Positions 43,572 through 54,168 of a stretch of 64,000 nt of DNA are shown here, piece after piece. The stretch covers positions 4,588,001 through 4,652,000 of the forward strand of contig OY751493.1 in the NCBI GenBank assembly GCA_963565915.1, in the 5' to 3' direction. Every line of letters starts with the position of its first letter. Within the stretch, counting starts at the first letter, position 1. The position numbers and the translations under genes are program-made. This stretch comes from Entoloma clypeatum (lineage: Eukaryota; Basidiomycota; Agaricomycetes; Agaricales; Entolomataceae). The notes below the pieces were generated by a model, which ran no database searches, was not told where the DNA came from, and saw only the letters and a list, made by a program, of their open reading frames with translations.

Positions 43572-44438
43572 ATGGCAGAAGCTCCGGCTGTACAAACAAT
43601 GGATACATCCAAGATCATCAAGGATCCTGGGATGTTCAAGGACAGATACACCTTTGACGAGTGGTGGAAGGCCACCAAACTATACATCAGGTTCCAAAAG
43701 AGCCTCACAGACGATCAGAAGATTCTTGCGGTACTATCCCACATGATGGAAGGGTCCGGCAGGCACTGGGCCAGTAACAAGTTAGATGCTCTTGCTGTTG
43801 ACAATGAGAACATCACCTGGCTAGGTTTTTCCGATGATATCGCCACACGATTCTCCATCGCCAACAAGTCGGTCGCTGCCAAAGCAAGACTCGAAGTCCT
43901 GAAACGAGAGAAACGCACCGTTGATGAATTCTTGGATGAATTCGAAGAACTCTTGAAACTGTCAAACCTTGGCAAAGAAACTGGGAAATACATCCTAGAG
44001 AAGAACATCAACCGCAGAATCTCCGAACAAGTGGCTAGCGATGGCAAGACGTACACCAATTATGCAAAGGAGATCCGAAACAAGGGATGACAGATGGAAG
44101 GACATGCACTGGTCATCCGAGGTGATGGCGACATACACACCGGATTGGGTACCACTTATGGTGGTCAGGGCAAGGCCATGGAGATTGACAAAGCAGGAGT
44201 CGCCCGTTGCTACAACTGTCAACGCTTTGGTCATCTGGCTAAAGACTGTAGCGCTCCAAAGAAGAAAGATGGTTGCAAGTGTTTCAACTGTGACCAAGAA
44301 GGCCATATCGCACGCAACTGCCGCAAGCCGAAGAAGAACTCCGGAAGGGTTAGGAAGGTGTCCGAGGAAGATGCCGAGAATGATGAAACCACAATCTTAG
44401 AAGCCAACAAGAAGGATTTTCCTGAAGGGTCTGATTAA
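43572..44438 (+). pseudogene. GypA gag (A2), one TGA
   Basis: MAEAPAVQTMDTSKI starts a 172-residue capsid part ending in TGA at 44088-44090. Beyond it, in frame, come the nucleocapsid part with two CCHC knuckles (CYNCQRFGHLAKDC, CFNCDQEGHIARNC) and an acidic end (EEDAENDETTILE). Copy A3 has CGA at the stop position. Role: particle formation and RNA packaging. Confidence 0.85.
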
Positions 44439-44469
44439 ACGACGCTAAGTCGCGACCCTTATCTACTAA

Positions 44470-46408
44470 ACGGACTTGCTTGCCTTGTATGACTGCAGAC
44501 AATAGAACCTATGTCATCCCTGCCAAACAAGCTGCTGCATCGACTAAGATTGTGAAGGGAGATAAACCTCTGAAAAGATGAGAGATCAGGCTGTTAGCTC
44601 AGCTCAAAACACGACAAGGACCAAAGGTTATCCGACCTGAGGTTGACCAACAGACATGCTCTTGGGACATGACTGGTTGGTACACCACAACCCCACAATC
44701 AATTGGACAACCGGTGCGGTAACATTTAACCGGTGCCCAACAACATGTCGAACCAAACACTCGGATTTCAGGATTAACCTTGATGGTAGCAAACACCGGG
44801 TTCGCATGGTTGAGGTGCGCGACAAAGATGCACCCAAAAAGTTGGATCAGAAATGGAAGCCTGGAGACCCTATTTTGGAAGCTGTCACTCCCACACCACC
44901 TCCCACAACCAAACGACCCTCATATGTTGAACGATTTGCTCATCTCTTCAAGAAAGAGAACTTTGATAAGATCCCAAAGGAGAGGGAATGGGACCATGGT
45001 ATCGAACTTACACCGGACGCACCAAAGGAACTAGGGGGAAATACATATCCTATGACGCAAAAGAAACAAGAGGAATTGGACACATTCATCGACAAGGGTC
45101 TAGCAACAGGAAAGATCCGCCCGTCCAAATCCCCTTATGCCTCCCCTTGCTTCTTCATCAACAAGAAGGATGGTTCCAAATAATTGGTACAAGATTACCA
45201 CATGGTCAATAAATTCACGGTCAAAGACAAGTTCCCACTCCCACGAATATCCAATCTCTTGGACGTGTTGAAAGATGCAGTCTACTTCAATAAGATGGAC
45301 ATCATGTGGGGCTATAACAATGTCTGGATTAAGGAGGGCAATGAATGGAAAGCTGCCTTCCTCACCAGTTGAGGATTGTTCAAACCATTGGTCATGTTTT
45401 TCGGTCTTTGCAACTCCCCAGGAATGTTCTCTCAGATGATGGCTAGTCTATTCTGGGATCAAATCCGCTGATGTATCTGCATGATCTACATGGATGACAT
45501 TGTGGTTATTGGTAAAACCAAGGAAGAACTCACGTGAAACACCAAAGAAATTCTACAGATCCTATCAGACAATGATTTGTTCCTAAAGGAGAAGAAGTGC
45601 TTATGGGAAGTAACAAAATGTCCTATATTGGGATATGTTGTTGGTGAGGGACGTGTCGAAATGGAAACTGAGAAGGTGGATACAATCCAAAACTGGCAAG
45701 CACCCACATCAAAAAAGGAAGTTCAGAGGTTCCTACTTCTATCGACGTTTTATTGAAGGGTACTCAAACATTGCAAAACCTCTCACCGTGCTCACAGGCG
45801 GTACAGCATTTACTTGGGGACCAACAGAGCAGCAAGCCTTTGAAGGTCTCATATGGGCAATTACATCGGCACCAGTCTTGGCATTACCGAAACCAGAGGG
45901 ACAGTTCAGGGTTGAAACTGATGCATCGGGCTATGCCATTGGAGCAGTACTCTCTCAGAAACAAGACAACAAATGGCATCCCATTGCATTCTTGTCGCGG
46001 ACCATGTCCGCGGCCAAACAAAATCATGAGATATACAACAAGGAACTCCTGGCGGTCGTGGAAGCATTGAAAGATTGGAGACACTATCTGCTCGAAGCCA
46101 GGGAATGTTTTGAGATCTTGACCAATCACAAGAACCTGGAATATTTCTGTTGTCCTCAGGATTTAAATCAGCGACAGTGACGCTGGAAAATGAAGTTACA
46201 AAAATATGACTTCGAATTACAGCATGTGCCTGGCAAGACCAATGCAAAAGCGGACATCCTGTCGCACTTACCCTGGTATGAAGCGGAACTCGAACCACAA
46301 GACAGTGACCAAATGCTCAAGGAGGGACTATTCTTGAAATGGTTGGAATCAGAAGATGTGGTACAAATGGAGATGTTCACGGAGGAACAATTCTCTGAAG
46401 GGGGGTGA
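44470..46408 (+). pseudogene. GypA RT-RNase H (A2), protease deleted, several stops
   Basis: The protease D-S-G region is deleted at about 44647 (EVD joins QQTCSWDMTG), about 190 bp shorter than A3. RT: KIRPSKSPYASPCFFINKKDGSK, TAA (45181-45183), VQDYHMVNKF, MDIMWGYNNVW, TGA (45370-45372), VMFFGLCNSPGMFSQMM, TGA (45469-45471), MIYMDDIVVIGKTKEEL, TGA (45535-45537). There is a frame break at about 45745, then RNase H FRVETDASGYAIGAVLSQK and HEIYNKELLAVVEALKDWRHY, a TGA at about 46178, and KTNAKADILSHLPW to a stop at 46408. Confidence 0.87.
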
Positions 46409-47877
46409 AACATCTGATTCCATCAAAATCGGAAACGCCACAACCATCGAAAACCCATGGATCGCACACATCAAGGCTTTGAACCGCATGGAGACAGAAG
46501 TAGCGCAGGGCCTGAAAAAGAATCCTCATTGGTATCAGCAGGAGAATGGGATCACCTATGCAGGAGAACAAGTCTATGTCCTGCCAGACCCACAATTACG
46601 ACAAGAATTGATGTTTGAGTCACACGATGCACCAGTGGCTGGACATCCAGGACAGTACCAGACACATGAACTCCTCACTCGCACCTACTGGTGGCCTACC
46701 ATACTGCATGATGTGAAGAAGTACGTAAAGGGTTGCGACACTTGTCAATGCAAGAAGATTAACCGACAAAAGCGACATGCTCCGCTACATCCCCATGCAG
46801 CACCAAGTCACCCATGGGAAGACATAGGAATAGATGTCGTGGGACCAATACCAGAATCTGATGGAAAAAACGCAATTCTGGTCATCACGGATAGACATTC
46901 GAAGATGCTTCACCTCATTCCGACAACCGTGGAACTATCAGCTGAAGGATTAGCCAAGATCTATCAGGATCAGATATGGAAGCTTCATGGGATCCCCAAG
47001 AAGATCATCAGCGATAGGGGACCGCAGTTTGCCGCAAAGTTCATGGAGATACTCTGCCACATGCTAGGGATCAAGAGGAACCTGTCCACCGCATACCACC
47101 CACAGACTGATGGACAGGCCGAGCGATCGCATCAGGAAACAGAAGCGTTCTTACAAAACTTTGTCAACCATCTACAGGATGATTGGGCTGAATGGGTCAC
47201 AATCGCAGAGTTCCAGTACAATGACAAAGAACATCAGGCAACGAAGCACACCCCATTCTACCTCAACTATGGTTTACATCCATGGAAGGGAGAGCTCGTG
47301 TTAGAAGATACTAATCCGGCTGCCAACGACTTCTTGAAAAAACTTAAACAGGCACGAGAAGAAGCCAATGCCGCGCTGAAACAAGCACAGGATCAGATGA
47401 AGAAGACAGTTGACACACGGCGAAGTCCGTCTCGGAACTACCGCGTCAGAGACAAGGTGTGGCTGGAAGGGACTAACATCAGAACCGATCGCCCCTCAAA
47501 GAAACTTGATGCACTCTGACATGGACCATTCAAAGTCCTAGAGAAGAAAGGAGCTAGCGCGTACCTTCTTGATCTTCCAAAGACTTGGAAGATGATTCAC
47601 CCTGTGTTCAACGAAACCCTGTTGTCACCATATGAAACTCCGAAGTACGCCATCCAGAAAAAGAAACCAGCCCCTGATCCGATCATCGTTGAAGGATGAG
47701 AAGAGTACCACGTGTCTACGATCCTAGACTCTCGAAAGTTCCGTGGAAAGATCCAGTACCTCGTCCAGTGGGAAGGATATGGTCCAGAAGAGAACACATG
47801 GGAACCTCGAACTAATGTTCAGAACGCTCAAGATTTGATCCGTGATTTCCATTGGCAGAACCCGTCTCGTCCACAAT
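46409..47877 (+). pseudogene. GypA integrase-chromodomain (A2)
   Basis: A long open part to 47519: integrase finger (ESHDAPVAGHPGQYQTHELLTRTYWW in two blocks, CDTCQCKK), core DDE (IDVVGPIPESDGKNAILVITD, ISDRGPQFAAKF, STAYHPQTDGQAERSHQETEAFL). TGA at 47517-47519 stands where A1 has CGA. Next come HGPFKVLEKKGAS and HPVFNETLLSPYETP, a TGA at 47697-47699 (CGA in A3), and the chromodomain [21 protein letters not shown], ending at about 47877 (TAA). Two of the three stops fit a CGA-to-TGA change. Confidence 0.88.
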
Positions 47878-48012
47878 AAAAGACGAGTTCTCAAAACCCA
47901 TGGCAGTATCAACCTCATCAGTCAACCACACACCGAGTTCCCCGCTCTAGTCTTTTCCCTGCCCAATATAGCCACCCCATTCTTCTTTTATCTCTCAACC
48001 ATCCTCACCGCC

Positions 48013-48384
48013 ATGTCAAACACCATCGTCACCTCCACCTCCACCACCGACATCAACCCCACCATCACCGCCCTTATGAACAAAGCGCTCTCCATGAGAG
48101 ACCAAATCCATGCCCTTGAAACTTCCCTAACCGACCTCCTTCATCGCCAGATGAATATCCGACTTCATTTGTTGTCCAATCTCCCCGTCGCCCCGACTCC
48201 CGAAGAGAAACAAATTCTTGGGAATTACACCAGCACCCTCGTCATCGAAAATCGACGCATTTGGCTGGCCATCAAAGGCCTTGAACTCGTCGTAGCAATC
48301 AACGAAGAGTTGATATATGATTGGAGCCTCAAGGAAAGTCCAAACTGGTCCGATCCCGGCAACAATGAGGGATGGGGACAGTGA
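48013..48384 (+). CDS. GypA sense accessory ORF downstream of pol, 123 aa
   Basis: An open frame between pol and the polypurine tract: Ser/Thr-rich start (MSNTIVTSTSTTDI), then helical text with heptad-like hydrophobics (MNKALSMRDQIHALETSLTDLL), PVAPTPEEKQILGNYTSTL, and GLELVVAINEELIYDWSLKE, in parts. Related text is present in A3 (62758, frameshifted) and at the truncated edge of A1 (439-375). I do not recognise a domain; a small structural or regulatory element protein is possible. Confidence 0.6.
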   Translation: MSNTIVTSTSTTDINPTITALMNKALSMRDQIHALETSLTDLLHRQMNIRLHLLSNLPVAPTPEEKQILGNYTSTLVIENRRIWLAIKGLELVVAINEELIYDWSLKESPNWSDPGNNEGWGQ

Positions 48385-48418
48385 CTCTGTGAGGACACAG
48401 AGCTTGGAGAGGGGAACA

Positions 48419-48819
48419 TGTTACGGACTCTATGGTATGAGGACCATGTCATATCTTTTACTTATTGGCCCGACTCGGTGCCCTCTTACGAACTCACTAT
48501 GTCTAATGTCTACTTTCGCAACCTTCGATTCCCAGTCTGACTCATTACATTACTTCGTCATCCCCTTTAGTATACTTTGCTCCCGCGCTGACTCGCTTTC
48601 CGCAGTCAGCTTACTCACTGTACATAGCCTTCCGCAGTCGCCTTACTCATGCGCACTGCCTTCCGCAGTACTGACTCATCCGCTACCGCCTATAGTCAGT
48701 ACCTATATAAACCTCTTGTACTGTAGTAGATTCCTTAGATTTAGCAATCACATTGCTCTTTGCCTTTCCACTTCCTGCATACTCTGCCCAAACCTTGGAA
48801 CAGTTTGTTAAGCATAACA
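48419..48819 (+). mobile_element. GypA 3' LTR (A2)
   Basis: 401 bp, TGTTACGGACTC...AAGCATAACA, directly after ggagaggggaaca. TATA-like tatataaa at 48704-48711. The right flank cttcc is the TSD. Confidence 0.93.
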
Positions 48820-48824
48820 CTTCC

Positions 48825-49539
48825 GCTGTGTCCTTGACCACGAGTTGTTCCATAACAAACTCGTCCTGCTCCTCTGTTGTCATGAAGCGAATGTCGAAGT
48901 GAAGGGGGCATTCACGACTAAAGTGACCCGTTTTGTTACATCTGAAGCATGCATTGGCATTCTTGCCTTTGACGCATGAAGTATCAATGTCCATTGCATT
49001 GGGGTCCCTTGTCAGCGGAGTGGATGCGGATGCGAGCGGAGCTGTACGCGGAGTGAATGGAATGTAGGGGCGAGGGAATACTGAGGTGCCAGGTACTGTT
49101 GGTCCGACAATGTTGCGGAAGGCAGAGGTGCGGGTGGGAGCAGTGGCTTTGAAGGCTTTGTTGGCAATCCTATTGTCATCATTGACTCGTGCTGCAGAGT
49201 ACCACTCATCGGGGTTGTCATCCGCAGGCCGTCCGTGGGTCAGGGTGGCAATCTCATTCTGAATGTCAGAACAGAGACCATGGCGGAATTTGAGTACGAT
49301 GTTGGTATCCTCCTGATAGCCTGCTTTGTCAATGTAGTCTTTGAACTCGTCAATATAGGTCTCGACATCCCGTTGACCTTGATAATAGGATTCTCCTTCA
49401 AGGATCAGTCTCGCATCCTGTTCCTCATGCTTCGGAGTGAACTCCGCTGTAAAGACTGCACAGAAGTCCACCCAAGTCTGATAAGGCAGAGCACCGGTCC
49501 TCCGCTCCTGTCAGATAATGCGATCCGCAAAGTGTGCAG
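48825..49539 (-). pseudogene. GypD gag C-part (copy D2)
   Basis: Minus-strand reading from AVFTAEFTPKHEEQDARLILEGE through YIDEFKDYIDKAGYQEDT to a CCHC knuckle (CFRCNKTGHFSREC) and QDEFVMEQLVVKDTAE, where the GypA insertion cuts it. It continues at 42378. The N-terminal side is truncated at 49539 by unrelated sequence. Confidence 0.87.
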
Positions 49540-50051
49540 TAGGATGACTTGTTCAAGATCAGCAAGTTCCTCAGAAGGACGACTCGGTTCAAGGTCTGGC
49601 AGAGCTAAGTCCTCGCAAGGCACTTAGTTGGAGAGCGTTCGAAGAATAGACAAGTAAGCGTTGTATGCCTAGGTCAAGCTGAGGACCTCTACTCTAAGGT
49701 TACAGGTCTTATATACATGATCCTATGGCTATAAATAAGATGGTGCTGCGCAGGAGCTAAATAGGCCATTGGTTAGATAGATGTTTCAAGGAGGCTGTGG
49801 TATAGGAGTCAGAGATAAGGCCTCAAGGCCGTGAGTCAGAGATAGCAAGTGAAAATGTATCTACAAGGGGAATCATCCGAGTCGATGTGAGTCATAGCGC
49901 TGATAGGGGGGACACGTGTCCCAGGGTTGTCAGAGTTAAGTGAAACGGGGTTTGATAGAGATCAAGGGTTGAGGGGTTGTGTGAAGGCACATAGGAAGAG
50001 GGTGAAAAAGTGTAACAGTGTGTACTAAGATGTGAACCTCATTTTCCCGGT
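49540..50051. other. unassigned 0.5-kb block between GypD gag and copia fragment
   Basis: No coding text. On the minus strand a tatataagacc TATA-like site and the edges tgttacact (about 50016) and ctactgcaca (about 49536) could make this an LTR of the adjacent copia element, but there is no second copy and no duplication to test it. Confidence 0.4.
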
Positions 50052-50419
50052 TTGACAATATACTGGGTAAATACACGCGTTGAACAAATCACGCAGCTAA
50101 ATGCTAGAAATATTGATGTCTATAAAGCCGATTACAGCATTTGGCATCAGCAGTTTGCACACCCTGGAAAAGATGTCCTGAAAAAGGCACCCGACGCATG
50201 TGATGGATTCCCAAGGGACATCCAATTTCCCCTTAAGGATAAGCCATGCCGTCCCTGTGCAGAAGCAAAGTTGAGGTTGAAAAGCTTCCCTCCTTCATCT
50301 TTACGTGCTTCCAGACCCTTTGAGTTGCTCCATTCGGACCTCAAAGAGTTTTCTGTCACCTCCTATCACAAATTTAAATACTACATCAGCTTCTTGGATG
50401 ACTATTCTGGGCATGCTTG
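50052..50419 (+). pseudogene. Ty1/copia integrase N-part fragment
   Basis: Reads WHQQFAHPGKDVLKKAP, then PCRPCAEAKLRLKSFP, which is the H-H-C-C finger of the GAG-pre-integrase domain (His, His, CxxC). Next come PFELLHSDLKEF with the first catalytic Asp, and YYISFLDDYSGH. At 50420 it is fused abruptly to GypA just upstream of gag (gcagactctgaacatgg). Confidence 0.82.
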
Positions 50420-50431
50420 CAGACTCTGAAC

Positions 50432-51250
50432 ATGGCAGAAGTCCTAGCAGTACAGACAACTGACACATCCAAGATCATCAAGGATCCTGGGATGTTCAAA
50501 GACAGACACACCTTTGATGAATGGTGGAAAGCCACCAAGCTATTCATCAGGTTCCAGAAGGGCCTGACAGATGATCAGAAGATTCTTGCAGCACTGTCCT
50601 GCATGATGGAAGGGTCCGGCAGGCACTGGGCCAGTAACAAGTTAGATGATATTGCCATACAATTCTCCATCGCCAACAAGTCAGTCGCTGCCAAAGCAAG
50701 ACTCGAAGTCCTGAGACAAGAGAAAGGCACCGTTGATGAATTCTTGGACGAATTTGAAGAGCTCTTGAAGCTATCAAACCTTGGCAAAGAAACTGGGAAA
50801 TACATCCTAGAGAAGAACATCAACCGCAGAATCTCTGAACAAGTGGCTAGTGATGGCAAGACATACTCCGAGTACGCAAAGGAGATCCAAAACAAGGGAC
50901 GACAGATGGAAGGACATGCACTGGTCATCCGAGGTGGCGGCGACATGCGCACTGGATTGGGTACCACTTATGGTGGTCAGGGCAAGGCCATGGAGATTGA
51001 CAAAGCAGGGGTAGCCCATTGCTACAACTGTCAACGCTTCGGTCACCTTGCTAAGGACTGCAGCACTCCAAAGAAGAAAGATGGTTGCAAGTGTTTCAAC
51101 TGCAACCAAGAAGGCCATATTGTGTGCAACTGCCGCAAGCCGAAGAAGAACTCCGGAAGGGTTAGGAAGGTGTCCGAAGAAGATGCCGAGAATGATGAAA
51201 CCACAATCTTAGAAGCCAACAAGAAGGATTTTCCTGAAGGGTCTGATTAA
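50432..51250 (+). CDS. GypA gag (A3), open, 272 aa
   Basis: The only GypA gag in the window without a stop: capsid MAEVLAVQTTDTSKI..., then RNKGRQMEG with Arg at the position of TGA in A1 and A2, then two knuckles, CYNCQRFGHLAKDC and CFNCNQEGHIVCNC. It has an internal deletion of about 17 residues after SNKLDD compared with A1/A2. The text before that deletion resembles A1 and after it A2, so the copy is a mosaic. Confidence 0.8.
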   Translation: MAEVLAVQTTDTSKIIKDPGMFKDRHTFDEWWKATKLFIRFQKGLTDDQKILAALSCMMEGSGRHWASNKLDDIAIQFSIANKSVAAKARLEVLRQEKGTVDEFLDEFEELLKLSNLGKETGKYILEKNINRRISEQVASDGKTYSEYAKEIQNKGRQMEGHALVIRGGGDMRTGLGTTYGGQGKAMEIDKAGVAHCYNCQRFGHLAKDCSTPKKKDGCKCFNCNQEGHIVCNCRKPKKNSGRVRKVSEEDAENDETTILEANKKDFPEGSD

Positions 51251-51300
51251 ACGACGCTAAGTCGCAACCCTTATCTATTAAACGGACTTGCTTGCCTTGT

Positions 51301-53504
51301 ATGACTGCAGACAATAGAACCTATGTCATCCCTGCCAAACAAGCCGCCACATCAACTAAGATTGTGAAGGGAGATAAACCTCCGAAAAGATGAGAAATCA
51401 GGCTGGTAGCGCAGCTCAAAACACGACAAGGACCAAAGGTTATCCGACCTGAGGTTGATAGTGGATGTGAATGCACATGCATCCATCCCAGAATAGTACA
51501 TGAACAGAACCTCCCCATGTGAGGAATACCGCCCATAGCAATTCTAAATGCAGATGGATCACCAAATCGACAACAGAAAGCAAGCCAACTTGCTGAAGTC
51601 AAGCTGGATTTGGAAGCACATCAGGAAACCATGGAAGCAATGGTACTGGACATTGGGAGAACAGACATGCTCCTGGGACATGACTGGTTGGTACACCACA
51701 ACCCCACAATCAATTGGACAACCAGGACTGTAACATTTAACCGGTGCCCAACAACATGCCGAGCCAAACACTCGGATTTCAGGGTTAACCTTGATGGTCA
51801 CAAACACCGGGTTCGCATGGTTGAGGTGCACGACAAAGATGCACCCAAAAAGTTGGATCAGAAATGGAAGCCTGGAGACCCTATTTTGGAAGCTGTCACT
51901 CCCACACCACCTCCCACAACCAAACGACCCTCATATGTTGAACGATTTGCTCATCTCTTCAAGAAAGAGAACTTTGATAAGATCCCAAAGGAGAGGGAAT
52001 GGGACCATGGTATTGAACTTACACCGGACGCACCAAAGGAACTAGGGGGAAATACATATCCTATGACGCAAAAGAAACAAGAGGAATTGGACACATTCAT
52101 CGACAAGGGTCTAGCAACAGGAAAGATCTGCCCGTCCAAATCCCCTTATGCCTCCCCTTGCTTCTTCATCAACAAGAAGGATGGTTCCAAATAATTGGTA
52201 CAAGATTACCACATGGTCAATAAATTCACGGTCAAAGACAAGTTCCCACTCCCACGAATATCCAATCTCTTGGACGTGTTGAAAGATGCAGTCTACTTCA
52301 ATAAGATGGACATCATGTGGGGCTATAACAATGTCTGGATTAAGGAGGGCAATGAATGGAAAGCTGCCTTCCTCACCAGTTGAGGATTGTTCAAACCATT
52401 GGTCATGTTTTTCGGTCTTTGCAACTCCCCAGGAATGTTCTCTCAGATGATGGCTAGTCTATTCTGGGATCAAATCCGCTGATGTATCTGCATGATCTAC
52501 ATGGATGACATTGTGGTTATTGGTAAAACCAAGGAAGAACTCACGTGAAACACCAAAGAAATTCTACAGATCCTATCAGACAATGATTTGTTCCTAAAGG
52601 AGAAGAAGTGCTTATGGAAAGTAACAAAATGTCCTATATTGGGATATGTTGTTGGTGAGGGACGTGTCGAAATGGAAACTGAGAAGGTGGATACAATCCA
52701 AAACTGGCAAGCACCCACATCAAAAAAGGAAGTTCAGAGGTTCCTACTTCTATCGACGTTTTATTGAAGGGTACTCAAACATTGCAAAACCTCTCACCGT
52801 GCTCACAGGCGGTACAGCATTTACTTGGGGACCAACAGAGCAGCAAGCCTTTGAAGGTCTCATATGGGCAATTACATCGGCACCAGTCTTGGCATTACCG
52901 AAACCAGAGGGACAGTTCAGGGTTGAAACTGATGCATCGGGCTATGCCATTGGAGCAGTACTCTCTCAGAAACAAGACAACAAATGGCATCCCATTGCAT
53001 TCTTGTCGCGGACCATGTCCGCGGCCAAACAAAATCATGAGATATACAACAAGGAACTCCTGGCGGTCGTGGAAGCATTGAAAGATTGGAGACACTATCT
53101 GCTCGAAGCCAGGGAATGTTTTGAGATCTTGACCAATCACAAGAACCTGGAATATTTCTGTTGTCCTCAGGATTTAAATCAGCGACAGTGACGCTGGAAA
53201 ATGAAGTTACAAAAATATGACTTCGAATTACAGCATGTGCCTGGCAAGACCAATGCAAAAGCGGACATCCTGTCGCACTTACCCTGGTATGAAGCGGAAC
53301 TCGAACCACAAGACAGTGACCAAATGCTCAAGGAGGGACTATTCTTGAAATGGTTGGAATCAGAAGATGTGGTACAAATGGAGATGTTCACGGAGGAACA
53401 ATTCTCTGAAGGGGGTGAAACATCTGATTCCATCAAAATCGGAAACGCCACAACCATCGAAAACCCATGGATCGCACACATCAAGGCTTTGAACCGCATG
53501 GAGA
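51301..53504 (+). pseudogene. GypA protease-RT-RNase H (A3), broken
   Basis: The protease active site EVDSGCECTCIHPRIV is present (about 51452-51500), unlike A2. Stops: TGA at about 51391, TGA at about 51521, TAA at 52192-52194, TGA at 52381-52383, 52480-52482 and 52546-52548. The last four are at the same places as in A2. RT box IYMDDIVV and RNase H VETDASGYAIGAVLSQ are recognisable. GypC interrupts at 53504/53505 (TSD ggaga). Confidence 0.87.
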
Positions 53505-54037
53505 TGTCACGTAGCGTGTTTCTCAACGTCGGACGAGTCGGAGCGGAGTAGCGGAGGAGCGGAATGCGGTAAGTGCAACGTTGGCAGAAAGGACCTGGCT
53601 TCAACTTGTGCGTTGCGCCCCACTCTTTGATGTGGTCCTCGATTTCGGATTGGCGGATGTCGGATGAGCGGATGAGCGGATGAGCGGAGGTGACGGAGGG
53701 AATGCTCAAAGGCAAGTAGAGACGGATGCGAATGAGGTGTAACGTATGATATTTGAACTGAGGTTCTACGACAGGTTTGTACACTATTTATAGTAGACTA
53801 GAATGATCAGCATTACTATAAGTGATGTGCAGATATTGGAGTTGACCATCGGAACATTCGGAGTACGGAGAGTAACAGATGAAAAGTGAACAACATATGT
53901 CTACTTGTAAGTATGGTTGAGATGTTACGTAGTAGAAGTATATTCAATATAAATAGAATGTTGTTGGAGCGGATGTCGGAGCGGATGAAATGTCGGAGTC
54001 GTCGGATAAGTCGGATGTGAATCGTATGGTTATGACA
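53505..54037 (-). mobile_element. GypC 3' LTR
   Basis: 533 bp. TATA-like ctataaatag on the minus strand (53784-53793). The segment rich in gcggatgagcggatg short repeats is the same in both LTRs. Confidence 0.94.
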
Positions 54038-54168
54038 GTATTTCCCTCTTAGGGCCGAACCCTGAGGCCCAGATGAGGTAATCCACGTGACCGTTGGTTG
54101 AAAAGCTTTGTGCGTGATCTTTCTCTCTTGTCACCCAACCACAACATCTATCCCGACGCCTATCCGTC

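Larger units (their letters stand above)
42379..48819 (+). mobile_element. GypA copy A2, complete Ty3/gypsy with both LTRs
   Basis: 5' LTR 42379-42780, 3' LTR 48419-48819, 5-bp duplication cttcc (42374-42378, 48820-48824). The interrupted GypD gag reads through the site (gccttcc^gctg) in D1 at about 15401. The order is leader ORF, gag, protease remnant-RT-RNase H-integrase-chromodomain, sense accessory ORF, polypurine ggagagggg, 3' LTR. The LTRs differ at roughly ten sites, and coding parts have several stops, so it is not autonomous now. Confidence 0.95.

Noticed and set aside
44088..45537. Reassignment of TGA as a sense codon in GypA
   Set aside because: Where other copies keep a sense codon it is often CGA (Arg), as expected from CpG decay, and TAA stops are shared too. 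The intact GypC and the gene at 63353 need no recoding.
49540..50051. Complete solo LTR of a copia element
   Set aside because: Only one copy, candidate ends do not give a duplication, and the internal join is unclear; left as unassigned.
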